From assembly GCA_947493255.1 (NCBI GenBank), contig CANLQK010000006.1, forward strand, positions 186,001 through 250,000: a DNA stretch of 64,000 nt, written 5' to 3'. The translations under genes were made by a program, and so were the position numbers. Under the pieces are notes generated by a model. That model saw nothing but the letters and a program-made list of their open reading frames with translations, ran no database searches and had not been told where the DNA came from. Shown here one piece after another: positions 35,848 through 45,646 of the stretch (within the stretch, counting starts at the first letter, position 1; the number at the start of each line of letters is the position of its first letter). The stretch is from an uncultured Paracoccaceae bacterium. Its GTDB lineage: Bacteria > Pseudomonadota > Alphaproteobacteria > Rhodobacterales > Rhodobacteraceae.

Positions 35848-36966
35848 ATGAAGACTCTTGGTATCGGCCTTATTGGCTGCGGTAACATTTCCACCACCTA
35901 TCTGGATCTTGCCCCGTTGTTTAAGGGCGTTGAAATCCGAAGTGTGACCGACCTGAACGCTGAATTGGCGGCAGAGAAGGCCGAAACCTATGGCGTGCGA
36001 TCTGAATCGTTGGACGCTATGTTGGCGGCGGATGATATTGAAATGGTCGTGAACTTGACCATTCCCGAAGCCCACTACGCTATCTCGAAACAGGCGTTAG
36101 AAGCCGGCAAGCACGTTTATTCGGAAAAGCCGTTTGTTCTATCGCTGGAAGAAGGTTTGGAACTGACTGCTTTGGCGAAAGCCAAGGGTGTCCGTTTGGG
36201 GTCATCGCCAGATACGTTTTTAGGGGGTTCTCACCAACAAGCGCGCGCGGTTTTGGATGCAGGCGAAGTTGGAGACATCGTGTCTGGTACTTGCCACATC
36301 ATGGGGCATGGCATGGAAGACTGGCACCCTAACCCAGACTTTTTCTATCGTGAAGGCGGCGGGCCCATTTTGGATATGGGGCCCTATTACCTAACAAATC
36401 TGGTGCAACTGTTGGGCCCAGTGGCGCGTGTTCAGGCGGTTTCTGATACGCCATTCAAGACCCGAACAATCGCCAATGGCCCACGCAATGGCGAAGACGT
36501 TCCTGTGACAACACCGACGACGTTCCATGCGATTTTGCAATTCGCGAATGGTGCGATCATCACATTGGGCGCGTCTTGGGATGTTTGGAAACACCGTCAT
36601 GATCACATGGAACTGTACGGCACTAAGGGAAGCCTGTTTCTGCCCGACCCCAATTTCTTCGGAGATGTTGTGAAGATGGCCAAACCAGGTGGCGAGATCG
36701 AAGATCTTGCTGTCACCACTCACCCGTTCCATGCCGACAACCAAGGAACACAGGCCAACTATCGCACAGCGGGCGCTGCTGACATGGCGCAAGCTGTTTT
36801 GGAAGGTCGTCCACACCGTTGCAACGGTGATTTAGCTCTCCATGTTGTTGAAGTGATGACAAGTATCTTGAAAGCAGGGGAAACAGGCCAAGCATTGGAA
36901 ATGCAGACATCTTGCGAACGTCCACTACCACTGGGCGAGAATGACGCGGCGGCACTGTTGAACTAA
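35848..36966 (+). CDS. Gfo/Idh/MocA-family oxidoreductase
   Basis: 372-residue NAD(P)-dependent sugar or inositol dehydrogenase. Rossmann loop GIGLIGCGNISTTY at the start, the conserved GKHVYSEKPF with its catalytic Lys, and GGGPILDMGPYYLTNLVQLL in the C-terminal domain. Last gene of the sugar operon, 8 bp after the isomerase and just before a strong terminator. Together with the isomerase it probably channels the imported sugar into central metabolism. Confidence 0.9.
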   Translation: MKTLGIGLIGCGNISTTYLDLAPLFKGVEIRSVTDLNAELAAEKAETYGVRSESLDAMLAADDIEMVVNLTIPEAHYAISKQALEAGKHVYSEKPFVLSLEEGLELTALAKAKGVRLGSSPDTFLGGSHQQARAVLDAGEVGDIVSGTCHIMGHGMEDWHPNPDFFYREGGGPILDMGPYYLTNLVQLLGPVARVQAVSDTPFKTRTIANGPRNGEDVPVTTPTTFHAILQFANGAIITLGASWDVWKHRHDHMELYGTKGSLFLPDPNFFGDVVKMAKPGGEIEDLAVTTHPFHADNQGTQANYRTAGAADMAQAVLEGRPHRCNGDLALHVVEVMTSILKAGETGQALEMQTSCERPLPLGENDAAALLN

Positions 36967-37010
36967 AGGAAACGAGGGCGTTATGCCCGCAAACGTCCTT
37001 GGATGGGATG

Positions 37011-37048
37011 AAAGGGGCCGAGCGGTGACACCACGCTCGGCCCCTTTT
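37011..37048. terminator. Bidirectional terminator between the sugar operon and rlmN
   Basis: 14-bp perfect stem AAAGGGGCCGAGCG / CGCTCGGCCCCTTT with a 9-nt loop. A-rich on the left and TTTTCTTT on the right, so it can end transcription from both directions, serving the sugar operon and the convergent rlmN gene. Confidence 0.92.
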
Positions 37049-37059
37049 CTTTGGCAGGT

Positions 37060-38244
37060 TTAAAGGCCTGCTTCGGCTTCAATCTGTTTACGCGATTTGC
37101 GAGCGCGTTCGGTCGCCGACTTAAGTTGCCCGCACGCGGCCATGATGTCTTCGCCGCGTGGCTTGCGAACCGGAGACGAATAACCCGCATTATAGACAAT
37201 ATCAGCGAAAGCCTTGATGCGGTTGTTCGAGGAACGCTCATAAGGTGCACCAGGCCATTCGTTGAATGGGATCAAATTGATCTTGGCAGGAATGCCTTTG
37301 ATCAGCTGAACCAATCGGCGCGCATCTTCGTCGCTGTCGTTGACGTCTTTCAACATAACGTATTCGAATGTGATGCGTTCGGAGTTAGAAACTTTGGGAT
37401 AAGCTGCCAAGGCTTTGAGCAGCTCCTCGATGTTCCAACGTTTATTGATGGGCACCAATTTATCGCGCACTTCATCCGTCGTGGCGTGGAAGGACACGGC
37501 CAACTGGCATCCGATTTCTTCGGCTGTGCGCGCGATTTCTGGAACCACACCAGACGTGGACAATGTGATGCGGCGACGTGACAGAGCGATGCCTTCGGGG
37601 TCCATCGCGATTTTCATCGCGTCACGAACGCTTTCGAAATTATAAAGCGGCTCGCCCATACCCATCAGAACAATATTGGACAAAAGGCGTGGGCCTTGGT
37701 CGGCGGTGCTGACGCCAGCTTCGGGCCACTCATCCAGATCATCACGGGCCAGCATGACTTGACCGATGATTTCACCAGCGGTCAGGTTACGTACCAATTT
37801 CTGGGTGCCCGTGTGACAGAACGAACAGGTCAATGTGCACCCCACTTGGGACGAAATGCAGAGCGTGCCACGGTCGGTTTCTGGAATATAAACGACCTCG
37901 ACTTCATGCCCACCAGCGATCCGCACAAGGTATTTGCGTGTGCCGTCTTCTGACACGTGTTTAGAGACGACTTCGGGGAGCTGGATGACGAAATTTTCAG
38001 ACAGCGTCGCGCGCAGATCTTTTGCAAGGTTCGTCATTTCCGCGAAATCGCGGACGCCCCAATGGTAGAGCCATTGCCAGATTTGGTTCACCCGCATCTT
38101 GGCCTGCTTTTCCTTTACGCCAACACCGATCAAGGCGTCGCGCATTTCAGTACGCGATAAGCCAACGATGTTTGTCGCACCGCCCTCGGGCAGTTTGCGT
38201 TTGATCGTCATGACGTCTTGGGTGATGGGCGCTGAAGGCTCCAT
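37060..38244 (-). CDS. rlmN: 23S rRNA/tRNA adenine-C2 methyltransferase
   Basis: Radical SAM enzyme methylating A2503 of 23S rRNA and A37 of some tRNAs. From ATG 38244 (GGAG 8 nt upstream) it has 394 residues; an upstream extension in the frame is not conserved-looking. Radical SAM cluster motif CTLTCSFC (CxxxCxxC), then [31 protein letters not shown] and the C-terminal catalytic Cys in [10 protein letters not shown]. Confidence 0.95.
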   Translation of the reverse strand: MEPSAPITQDVMTIKRKLPEGGATNIVGLSRTEMRDALIGVGVKEKQAKMRVNQIWQWLYHWGVRDFAEMTNLAKDLRATLSENFVIQLPEVVSKHVSEDGTRKYLVRIAGGHEVEVVYIPETDRGTLCISSQVGCTLTCSFCHTGTQKLVRNLTAGEIIGQVMLARDDLDEWPEAGVSTADQGPRLLSNIVLMGMGEPLYNFESVRDAMKIAMDPEGIALSRRRITLSTSGVVPEIARTAEEIGCQLAVSFHATTDEVRDKLVPINKRWNIEELLKALAAYPKVSNSERITFEYVMLKDVNDSDEDARRLVQLIKGIPAKINLIPFNEWPGAPYERSSNNRIKAFADIVYNAGYSSPVRKPRGEDIMAACGQLKSATERARKSRKQIEAEAGL

Positions 38245-38282
38245 GGGAATCGCTCCGGTTTGGGTTGCGGGCTCTATATAGT

Positions 38283-38317
38283 GCAAAGGGCCGGTTTCCA
38301 AAGAAAACCGGCCCTGC
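38283..38317 (-). terminator. Hairpin downstream of the IalB-like gene
   Basis: GGGCCGGTTT / AAACCGGCCC (10 bp), extended by GCA/TGC with a 2-nt bulge, 21 bp past the IalB-family stop. The T-run on the minus strand is only TTT, so termination may be inefficient. Confidence 0.55.
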
Positions 38318-38337
38318 AAAATTGTAGTAGGTCGCGA

Positions 38338-38877
38338 TTAGCTGCAGCGGTTTGCAGCCTCTTCCACGCCAGCAGTGAAGCCGAGCAAAGAGAAGGAGTC
38401 GCGTGTGACTGTGCCACGACCGGAACGCGCGGACACGACAGCCTCGGCGCCACGTTTCATCGCCGCAACGATTTGCGCGTCTGCCTCTGGTGTTGCTGGC
38501 CACGCCCATTCACCTTCGGTGAACAGCTCGAACTTCGTGCCGCCGATGTCTAGTTCTGCAGTTGAACCGGATGCAAACGGGTAGCCGCCTGTGAACGTCA
38601 CCTGCCCCTGCACGCCTGCGCCAGGACGGTAGAACACGAACAACAAAATCTCGCCGCGGCGCACGGAAACAACCTGCCCATCGCGTGAGTTTACAGTCTC
38701 CTTGGGCGCGGAAACGGCCCAGCATTCTGTTGGGTCAGTTTCGACAAATACTGACCAGTCCGTATTCGCAGCAACCCGGTTGGAACTCGCCTCTTGCGCC
38801 GACACAGCCGTAGACGATGCCAAAAGTGCAATCGCACCCAACACTTGCCCAATCTTTGGGGAAATCTTTGAAATCAT
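38338..38877 (-). CDS. Invasion-associated locus B (IalB) family protein
   Basis: 179 residues from ATG 38877 with signal peptide (GQVLGAIALLASSTAVSAQE). The mature part has the IalB pattern: TDWSVFVETDPTECWAVSAP, RRGEILLFVFYRPGAG, ELDIGGTKFELFTEGEWAWP and ADAQIVAAMKRGAEAVV. IalB proteins are periplasmic and common in Rhodobacterales; a general envelope role is inferred and there is no evidence of virulence here. Confidence 0.85.
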   Translation of the reverse strand: MISKISPKIGQVLGAIALLASSTAVSAQEASSNRVAANTDWSVFVETDPTECWAVSAPKETVNSRDGQVVSVRRGEILLFVFYRPGAGVQGQVTFTGGYPFASGSTAELDIGGTKFELFTEGEWAWPATPEADAQIVAAMKRGAEAVVSARSGRGTVTRDSFSLLGFTAGVEEAANRCS

Positions 38878-39066
38878 AAATACAGCCTCCAAGCTGTCTT
38901 TTGCCTCTGATGCCCTTGCTAATACCAGCACCTCTGACGGGTACCTTTTCGGCTAGAAAGAGCGGTTTCAACTCGATACCTGTACCAGTAGCAAGTTTTT
39001 GCCCAAATGGGAAAGCCTTTTGGACACATATAAATGCGCGGGATGTCGCGCACTTTGGGGAAAATA

Positions 39067-40050
39067 ATGGGTACTTCAGTGAATTTAGTCGAACTTTGGC
39101 GTGGTGGCCGCATGGAAAGCGCGCATACGGGCCATGCGGTTGTGATGGATTCGACAGGGCAGATCGTCCAGTCTTGGGGTGATCCGGACCATGTGACGTT
39201 TCCAAGATCGTCTGCAAAGATATTGCAGGCTGTCCCGATGGTTGAAAGTGGCGTGGCCGATAAAATGGGGCTGACGCAGGCCCAATTGGCATTGTCGTGT
39301 GCGTCACATTCCGGTGCGGCGATCCACACTAACCCAGTCCAAAGCTGGGTTCACGACCTTGGTTTCGATGACAACGCGTTTGTTTGTGGACCACAGTGGC
39401 CCGCAGATTTGCCAGCCCGAAATGGGTTGGTGAAGACGGATGCCACGCCGTGTCGACACCACAACAACTGTTCCGGCAAACATTGCGGGTTTCTGACAAT
39501 GGTAAAGGCCAATGGATGGGGCCCAGAATACGCTGAAATCGACCATCCGCTTCAGATTGTCATCAAACAAGCCTTCGAAGAGCTGACCGAAGAAACCTCT
39601 GCGGGTTGGGGGATTGATGGCTGTTCTGCGCCTAACCATGCTGTTTCAATCCGTGGTATGGCCCGCGCTATGGCAACAATTGCAGCCGCTGACGACAGCA
39701 CCACGCGCGGGGCAGCCCTGGTTCGTCTGCGTGCAGCAACGATGGCCCACCCTGAGCTTGTCGCCAACGTAGACCGCGCCTGTACCCATTTGATGCGTGC
39801 TGGAAAAGGACGGGTGTCGGTGAAGACAGGGGCCGAAGGATATTTCATCGCAATCATTCCCGAAAAGAAGATGGGCGTTGCATTGAAGATTATGGATGGC
39901 ACCACCCGTGCATCTGAATGTGCCATGGCCGCGATCTTGTGCCAGCTAGGTGTTTTGGATGCGAACGACCCGCTGGTCAGCCGATATGCCAATCCAACGC
40001 TCAAGAACTTTGCCGGTCTGGTGACCGGTGACATGCGCGCAGTTTTATAA
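39067..40050 (+). CDS. Asparaginase (asparaginase II family)
   Basis: 327 residues from ATG 39067. The family is the Rhizobium-type asparaginase (PF06089), distinct from E. coli AnsA/B: the start VNLVELWRGGRMESAHTGHA and FPRSSAKILQAVPMVES, CASHSGAAIH, HHNNCSGKHCGF and GIDGCSAPNHA are characteristic. Hydrolyses Asn to Asp and ammonia. Divergent from the IalB gene and convergent with the selenouridine synthase gene, 2 bp apart. Confidence 0.88.
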   Translation: MGTSVNLVELWRGGRMESAHTGHAVVMDSTGQIVQSWGDPDHVTFPRSSAKILQAVPMVESGVADKMGLTQAQLALSCASHSGAAIHTNPVQSWVHDLGFDDNAFVCGPQWPADLPARNGLVKTDATPCRHHNNCSGKHCGFLTMVKANGWGPEYAEIDHPLQIVIKQAFEELTEETSAGWGIDGCSAPNHAVSIRGMARAMATIAAADDSTTRGAALVRLRAATMAHPELVANVDRACTHLMRAGKGRVSVKTGAEGYFIAIIPEKKMGVALKIMDGTTRASECAMAAILCQLGVLDANDPLVSRYANPTLKNFAGLVTGDMRAVL

Positions 40051-40052
40051 GG

Positions 40053-41096
40053 CTAGGGAAGCCAGTCTGCGATCTGGTTTGCAATGCTTTGGCGGTCCGT
40101 ATCTTGCAGACTCGAAACCGTGAAGCGTTTCTTGATGACCGGTTCATGGCGCGCACGCGAAGACCGGTAGCTGGGATCATAGTGATCTTGCATCAGGGTC
40201 CTCGCAAGGGCGTTGGTTTGCCCAGCGTTCAACATTTCTAGCCATTCGTCGGCCTTCGCACCACGGTGACGACGCAGGACCTCTAGCTTTTCTGCGAACC
40301 TTTTGGTGTCTTCGTTTAAGTCACCATAAGCCTGTTCCAGATACAGCGCGCGAGCATCTAAGGTGGCGTCGATTTCTATACGAGGGGCGGATTTCATGGC
40401 GGTCCACAAGGACGGCGGAATGATGCGCGCACCAATCTTGCTGCTTTCTGCTTCGACTAAGACGGGGCGGGTTGGGTCAAGTCGCGCCAATGCGCAGGCC
40501 AGTGCGGTTTCAAACCCCTTTTGCGCCGGCTGGCCATCGGGATAATCCCCCAACAGCGACCCACGGTGGTTCGCCATACCTTCTAGGTCGATGACCTGCA
40601 CACCAAGGGTTGCAAGACGGTGCAAGATGTCGGTTTTTCCGGTGCCCGTGTTTCCATCAAGCAAGTACAGGTTCAGCGACAATGGTAGGTCATACAGGAA
40701 CGAATGCACATGGCGGCGGAATGCCTGATAGCCCCCACTTATAACCCCTGCCCGCCAGCCAATCTGGCTTAGGATAGACGCAAAAGAGCCAGACCGTTGC
40801 CCGCCGCGCCAACAGTAGACCAAAGGTTTCCATCCGCCGTCCTTCTGCGCGAGCGGTCCCTCGAGATGGGCAGCAACATTCTTGGCGACCAATGCCGCGC
40901 CAATTTTGCGGGCTTTGAAAGGATCATCTTGAACGTAAATCGTTCCGACCTCTGCCCGTTCCGCATTGGACAGAGCGGGCAGGTTGATAGCGCCCGGCAC
41001 GTGGTCTTCTGCGAATTCAGCGGGGGAACGCACATCGATAACCGTGTCAAATCCGTGTGCCAACATGTCGGCCAATGTATCAAACGAGATGCCCAT
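40053..41096 (-). CDS. mnmH: tRNA 2-selenouridine synthase
   Basis: MnmH (SelU/YbbB) replaces sulphur by selenium in 2-thiouridine 34 of Lys, Glu and Gln tRNAs using selenophosphate. 347 residues from ATG 41096. N-terminal rhodanese domain with Cys95 in LVYCWRGGQRSGS, then a P-loop GNTGTGKT at 148-155 and the segment EAESSKIGARIIPPSLW. SelD at 49.6 kb makes its selenium donor. The gene is divergent from the GNAT gene at 41178. Confidence 0.93.
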   Translation of the reverse strand: MGISFDTLADMLAHGFDTVIDVRSPAEFAEDHVPGAINLPALSNAERAEVGTIYVQDDPFKARKIGAALVAKNVAAHLEGPLAQKDGGWKPLVYCWRGGQRSGSFASILSQIGWRAGVISGGYQAFRRHVHSFLYDLPLSLNLYLLDGNTGTGKTDILHRLATLGVQVIDLEGMANHRGSLLGDYPDGQPAQKGFETALACALARLDPTRPVLVEAESSKIGARIIPPSLWTAMKSAPRIEIDATLDARALYLEQAYGDLNEDTKRFAEKLEVLRRHRGAKADEWLEMLNAGQTNALARTLMQDHYDPSYRSSRARHEPVIKKRFTVSSLQDTDRQSIANQIADWLP

Positions 41097-41177
41097 ATTT
41101 CTGCATACCTGAGCTTCGAGCACGCCGAAAGGTACAAGGTTATAGCGACGTTGCCTGGGGCCGGTTAGTATCTTGAT

Positions 41178-41660
41178 ATGGAATTTGAAACGCTCGACAT
41201 CAGCACCGACCACGACCGCGTTGCAGCCCTATTTCAGGCCGCTTCAGATTACGTTGAGTTGGAAAGCGGGCAACCACCAACAAATCAAACCGTGATCGAT
41301 TTTTTCGAGGAGCGGCCCCCAACGCTAACCGCCGATGACACCCATCACATAGGGGTTGTTAAACACGGTCGGTTGGTTGGCCTTACGGGGCTTTGTTTTG
41401 GCTACCCACAGACGTTTGATTGCTACATCGGAATGTTAATTTTTGAACCGGCTGCGCGAGGTCAACGGCTTGGTCGGAGAACCGTTGATCATGTCGCAGC
41501 CTATGCACGGTCTCGCGGTGCAAACCGCCTGTTGATCGCCGTTTTAGATGCCAACCCTAAAGGGCGCGCGTTTTGGGAACGAAATGGGTTTGTTTTAGAA
41601 CAAACCTTTCCTCCCAGCGATGATGCACACACACGGCACCGGATGATCCGCACCCTTTAG
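41178..41660 (+). CDS. GNAT-family N-acetyltransferase
   Basis: 160 residues. The acetyl-CoA loop is AARGQRLGRRTVDHVAAYA, followed by GANRLLIAVLDANPKGRAFW and ERNGFVLE, the classical GNAT motifs A and B. Substrate unknown. Its stop TAG is nested in TTAG (41657-41660), shared with the convergent phosphatase gene. Confidence 0.88.
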   Translation: MEFETLDISTDHDRVAALFQAASDYVELESGQPPTNQTVIDFFEERPPTLTADDTHHIGVVKHGRLVGLTGLCFGYPQTFDCYIGMLIFEPAARGQRLGRRTVDHVAAYARSRGANRLLIAVLDANPKGRAFWERNGFVLEQTFPPSDDAHTRHRMIRTL

Positions 41661-42448
41661 GGGGTCAACGGTGTCCGCCCAGCCTCGTCCAAAGTGAACC
41701 ATTTACCATCATCAAACACGGCAGGCACCAAAGTGCGGCCGCGGCCCGCGCCGCCATCAAGGTTAATTCGGTTGCCGTGATGCACAGGAAAATCGAGCGC
41801 CGTGTGGCCGTGGACGACCATGTGATCAAGCGGCCCTACGTAATCGAGCCAGCCATCGCGGATCCAGACGAGATCATCGCGCGTTTGGTCTTCCATCGCG
41901 ACACCAGGCCGGATGCCCGCGTGGACAAACAGGTGATTGTCAGGCCCTTCGATAAAGAGAGGCAAATTGATCAACCAATCGAGGTGCGCTTTGATGGTCG
42001 CATCTTTGCGAGCGGCCTTGGACACCGTATCGAGCAGGTCGTCAGACGCATCATTGCCAAGCCCATGTTCAAGGACATGATCCCAGCTGATCCACTCTGG
42101 GTGGTCGATTGGCGTGTCTTTCATGTAGGAATACAGCGTCGTCATCCCGCCCAGCCGGCTGTTCGTCCATGACAGATCAACGCGCAGTTCGGGGTCAAAA
42201 CGGTTACGGCCGGTTTTGACGAATTCGTAAAACATCAGGTCGTGGTTGCCGAGGATTGCCTGCCACGGTCGGCCCGCCGCCTGCGCATCCATGATGTTTT
42301 GAATGACAGATTTACAATCCGGCCCGCGATCCGAAAAATCGCCGAGGAAATATAGTGGCGCGTCTTTGCCGCCGTCTGCTGCTATCAGATCTAGGCCCCG
42401 ATCGAATTTATCCTGAAACCCGTGAATGTCACCCAAAACGTAAAACAT
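41657..42448 (-). CDS. Metallophosphoesterase (Ser/Thr phosphatase-like)
   Basis: 263 residues from ATG 42448 with AAGGATCAG upstream. Motifs of the calcineurin-like phosphoesterases: FYVLGDIHGFQDKFDRGL, YFLGDFSDRGPDC, ILGNHDLMFYEF, FVHAGIRPGV and VVHGHTALDF. It is probably a PrpA/ApaH-like protein phosphatase or nucleotide phosphatase. It lies downstream of serA, separated by a terminator. Confidence 0.88.
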   Translation of the reverse strand: MFYVLGDIHGFQDKFDRGLDLIAADGGKDAPLYFLGDFSDRGPDCKSVIQNIMDAQAAGRPWQAILGNHDLMFYEFVKTGRNRFDPELRVDLSWTNSRLGGMTTLYSYMKDTPIDHPEWISWDHVLEHGLGNDASDDLLDTVSKAARKDATIKAHLDWLINLPLFIEGPDNHLFVHAGIRPGVAMEDQTRDDLVWIRDGWLDYVGPLDHMVVHGHTALDFPVHHGNRINLDGGAGRGRTLVPAVFDDGKWFTLDEAGRTPLTP

Positions 42449-42477
42449 GATCTGATCCTTTGGTCTTAAAATAGAAA

Positions 42478-42506
42478 CGGCCGCGCGCTGGTTAAGCACG
42501 CGGCCG
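42478..42506 (-). terminator. Terminator of serA
   Basis: Read on the minus strand, CGGCCGCGTGC / GCGCGCGGCCG (one wobble) with a 7-nt loop is followed by TTTCTATTTT, 30 bp past the serA stop. Confidence 0.8.
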
Positions 42507-42535
42507 AAATGGGGCGTACCCCGAGTACGTAAAGA

Positions 42536-44134
42536 TTAAGCGACGTCGAAGGTCAACGGTTTCACTTGTGTGAAGTGACCGGTTGCTTCGAGTGCCTTCA
42601 AAGCGGCCTCAGGTGCTGGCGCATCGATGTAAAGCATAGCAATCGCTTCACCCGCTTCCTCGGCACGACCTAAGGTGAAGTTCGCGATGTTGACGTTGTT
42701 TTCGCCCATGATTTTGCCCAGCGTACCAATGATGCCAGGCGCATCCTTGTTGGTGGTGTAGACCATGTTCGCACCCAATTCAGCGTCGATGTTGATGCCT
42801 TTGATCTGGATGAAACGTGGTTTGCCATCAGAGAACACGGTGCCCGCAACGGAACGTTCGCGTTTGTCTGTGACAACGGTCACTTTGATGTAGCCGTCGA
42901 ATGCGCCGGATTTGTCCTGCTTGGTTGTACTGATCTGAATACCGCGTTCTTTGGCGATCACGGGCGCGCTGACCATGTTGGTGTCAGGGTTCGCCTTTTT
43001 CATGATGCCGGCCAGAACAGCAGCTGTCAGCGCCTTGAGGTTCATTTCAGAAACGGAACCATCGTACAGGATGTTGATCGCTGTGATCGGCTCGTCTGTC
43101 ATCTGGCCGGTGAAGTTACCAAGGTGACCGGACAGGTCGATCCATGGGCCCATGATTTTGGCTTCTTCGGCGGTAACAGACGGCATGTTCAGCGCGTTTG
43201 TCACAGCGCCTGTCAGCAGGTAGTCGGACATCTGTTCTGCAACTTGAAGCGCCACGTTTTCTTGGGCTTCCGTAGTAGCCGCGCCGAGGTGCGGTGTGAC
43301 GACAACGTTTGGCAGGTTGAACAATGCGTTTTCTTTTGCAGGCTCTTCCGCGAACACGTCGAACGCTGCACCAGCCACATGGCCGGATTTCAGCAATTCT
43401 GCCAGTGCTTCTTCGTCAACCAGACCACCACGGGCACAGTTGATGATGCGAACACCTTTCTTGGTTTTCGCGAGGTTTTCAGCAGACAGGATGTTTTCTG
43501 TTACGCCTGCGATGAACGGGACGTGAAGCGTGATGAAATCAGCAGTTTCGAGAAGCTCGTCCAACTCAACTTTTTGAACGCCCATTTCGTCAGCTTTTTC
43601 TTCACCAAGGTAGGGATCGTATGCTTTGACTTTCATTTTCAGGCCACGGGCACGGTCGCAAACGATACCACCGATGTTACCAGCGCCGATCACGCCGAGT
43701 GTTTTACCTGTCAGCTCTACACCCATGAATTTGGATTTTTCCCATTTGCCAGCGTGTGTGGATTCAGACGCTTCAGGGATTTGACGGGCTACGGCGAACA
43801 TCATTGCAATCGCATGTTCAGCAGTTGTGATCATGTTGCCGAAAGGCGTGTTCATGACGATCACACCTTTTTTGGAAGCAGCTTCTTTATCGACGTTGTC
43901 AGTCCCGATACCGGCGCGACCGATGACTTTGAGGTTGTCCGCGCTTTCCAGCAGTTTTGCTGTGGCTTTTGTCGCAGAACGGATCGCCAAACCATCGTAT
44001 TGGTCGATGATTTCAGCGAGCTTTTCTTTGTCTTTGCCAAGTTCGGGCATGAAGTCGACGTCGATGCCGCGGTCGCGGAAGATTTGAACAGCTGTTTCAG
44101 ACAGTTTGTCAGATACGAGAACCTTAGGTGCCAT
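42536..44134 (-). CDS. serA: D-3-phosphoglycerate dehydrogenase
   Basis: First step of serine synthesis, NAD-dependent oxidation of 3-phosphoglycerate. 532 residues from ATG 44134, with AAGG at suitable distance; the ATG 9 bp earlier abuts that site. Type I architecture: catalytic domain, NAD domain (LGVIGAGNIGGIVCDRARG), dimer region NCARGGLVDEEAL and VVVTPHLGAATTEAQ with the catalytic His, the intervening ASB-like domain, and a C-terminal ACT domain (KDAPGIIGTLGKIMGENNVN). Follows serC at 60 bp. Confidence 0.96.
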   Translation of the reverse strand: MAPKVLVSDKLSETAVQIFRDRGIDVDFMPELGKDKEKLAEIIDQYDGLAIRSATKATAKLLESADNLKVIGRAGIGTDNVDKEAASKKGVIVMNTPFGNMITTAEHAIAMMFAVARQIPEASESTHAGKWEKSKFMGVELTGKTLGVIGAGNIGGIVCDRARGLKMKVKAYDPYLGEEKADEMGVQKVELDELLETADFITLHVPFIAGVTENILSAENLAKTKKGVRIINCARGGLVDEEALAELLKSGHVAGAAFDVFAEEPAKENALFNLPNVVVTPHLGAATTEAQENVALQVAEQMSDYLLTGAVTNALNMPSVTAEEAKIMGPWIDLSGHLGNFTGQMTDEPITAINILYDGSVSEMNLKALTAAVLAGIMKKANPDTNMVSAPVIAKERGIQISTTKQDKSGAFDGYIKVTVVTDKRERSVAGTVFSDGKPRFIQIKGINIDAELGANMVYTTNKDAPGIIGTLGKIMGENNVNIANFTLGRAEEAGEAIAMLYIDAPAPEAALKALEATGHFTQVKPLTFDVA

Positions 44135-44167
44135 GTTGAGCATCCTTATATTTGTGTTGGGGTGTGG

Positions 44168-44186
44168 GGCCGCGTCCAGCGCGGCC
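44168..44186 (-). promoter_or_regulatory. Hairpin between serC and serA
   Basis: Perfect 7-bp stem GGCCGCG / CGCGGCC with a 5-nt loop in the 60-bp gap. No U-tract, so partial termination or an mRNA-processing barrier is more likely than full termination. Confidence 0.45.
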
Positions 44187-44194
44187 GCCTAAAT

Positions 44195-45334
44195 TCAAGC
44201 GTTGATTTCAGCGTGGAAGGCCCACTCGAGCCAAGGGAGCATCGCTTCGATGTCCGAGGTCTCGACCGTGGCGCCACACCAGATCCGCAGACCGGCAGGA
44301 GCATCGCGGTATGCGCCGATATCCAGAGCGATCCCTTCAACCTCAAGACGTTTTGCAACGGCTTTGGCAAAGGCTGCGCCATCTGTGATGCGGTCATCGG
44401 TGAACTTCAGACAGACAGATGTGTTGGACCGAGTGTCCTTGGCCACGGCCAAGTTATCGATCCAGTCACGAGTCGCACAGAAATTCCAAACCGCACGGGC
44501 GTTTGCGTCCGCGCGCAATTTCAACGCGTCGAGGCCACCGATGGATTTCGCCCAGTTCAGGCCGAACAGGTAATCTTCGACACACAACATGGAAGGCGTG
44601 TTGATTGTGGCGCCGGTAAAGATACCGTCGATCAGCTTGCCGCCTTTGGTGAGGCGGAAGATTTTTGGCATTGGCCACGCTGGTGTGTAGGATTCAAGGC
44701 GTTCAACAGCACGTGGGCTGAGGATCAGCATGCCGTGGGCTGCTTCGCCACCCATGACTTTCTGCCAAGAGAATGTGGTTACATCCAATTTGTCCCACGG
44801 CAGGTCCTGCGCGAAAGCCGCAGAAGTTGCGTCACAGATTGTGAGGCCAGTACGGTTCGCCGGGATCGCATCGCCGTTTGGCATGCGCACGCCGGATGTG
44901 GTGCCGTTCCATGTGAAGACGACGTCTTGGTCGTAGTCCAAGGCGGCCATATCAACGATTTCGCCATAGTCGGCGACGTGTTTCGTTGCGTCGATTTTCA
45001 GCTGGTTCACAACATCGGATACCCAGCCAGAGCCGAAGCTTTCCCAGGCAACCATCTGCACAGGGCGTTCACCCAGCAGAGACCACATGGCCATTTCAAC
45101 AGCGCCTGTGTCAGACGCCGGAACAATGCCGATTTTGTAATCTGCAGGGATACCCAACACGTCGCGTGTTGTTTCGATCGCTGCTTTCAATTTTTCTTTG
45201 CCCACGGCGGCGCGGTGGGAGCGACCAAGAGGTGCATCCTGCAGTGCGTCTAACGTCCATGTGGGGGGTTTGGCACAGGGGCCAGAGGAAAAACGCGGGT
45301 TTGCCGGCCGCGTAGCCGGTTGTTGAGTCGTCAT
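44195..45334 (-). CDS. serC: Phosphoserine aminotransferase
   Basis: PLP enzyme of serine synthesis and pyridoxal phosphate biogenesis. 379 residues from [13 protein letters not shown]; the start carries GAGGAT upstream. Signatures: [28 protein letters not shown], and the PLP lysine in [12 protein letters not shown]. Longer in-frame extension (20 residues) lacks a ribosome-binding site. First gene of serC-serA. The start coordinate is taken from reading-frame arithmetic and may be off by one. Confidence 0.95.
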   Translation of the reverse strand: MTTQQPATRPANPRFSSGPCAKPPTWTLDALQDAPLGRSHRAAVGKEKLKAAIETTRDVLGIPADYKIGIVPASDTGAVEMAMWSLLGERPVQMVAWESFGSGWVSDVVNQLKIDATKHVADYGEIVDMAALDYDQDVVFTWNGTTSGVRMPNGDAIPANRTGLTICDATSAAFAQDLPWDKLDVTTFSWQKVMGGEAAHGMLILSPRAVERLESYTPAWPMPKIFRLTKGGKLIDGIFTGATINTPSMLCVEDYLFGLNWAKSIGGLDALKLRADANARAVWNFCATRDWIDNLAVAKDTRSNTSVCLKFTDDRITDGAAFAKAVAKRLEVEGIALDIGAYRDAPAGLRIWCGATVETSDIEAMLPWLEWAFHAEINA

Positions 45335-45646
45335 TGCTGGTATCCTCGCAGATAAATGCCCTTCGTTGGGGAAGGGTGTCCCACCGCCGGACATAAGGGG
45401 ATCAGGCCGGTGTCACAACAGCCAAAATGACGCATTTTCGGTCGTTCGAGATTTTTATCTCTTGTCGGGGCGCCAATCGGAAACTTTTTAGGGGCACATG
45501 CGATCGTCGATCAGTGAACGGAATGTTTTGGGAGAGCTTCAAAAGTTAGGCCAAAACCACCTTCCAAAAAACTTCTTCTATGCGCCCCAGTTTCGAACGA
45601 ATTTCCTGATTGAACCAACCCAAGATTTTTGACCAAGGGTATTTTT
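45335..45646. other. Divergent intergenic region upstream of serC
   Basis: Holds the serC leader and the promoters of serC and the Sel1-repeat gene. Near serC a short hairpin CCTTC/GAAGG (about 45360-45376) precedes the start region; alphaproteobacteria can carry a serC leader RNA whose last stem involves the ribosome-binding site. A second hairpin GAGAT/ATCTC (45448-45461) lies further up. No coding region was seen. Confidence 0.35.

Noticed and set aside
43124-45253. A 709-codon open frame on the plus strand opposite serA and serC
   Set aside because: It lies entirely antisense to two well-identified genes and has a Cys/Phe/His-rich composition with no domain; it is a shadow of the codon bias of serA and serC.
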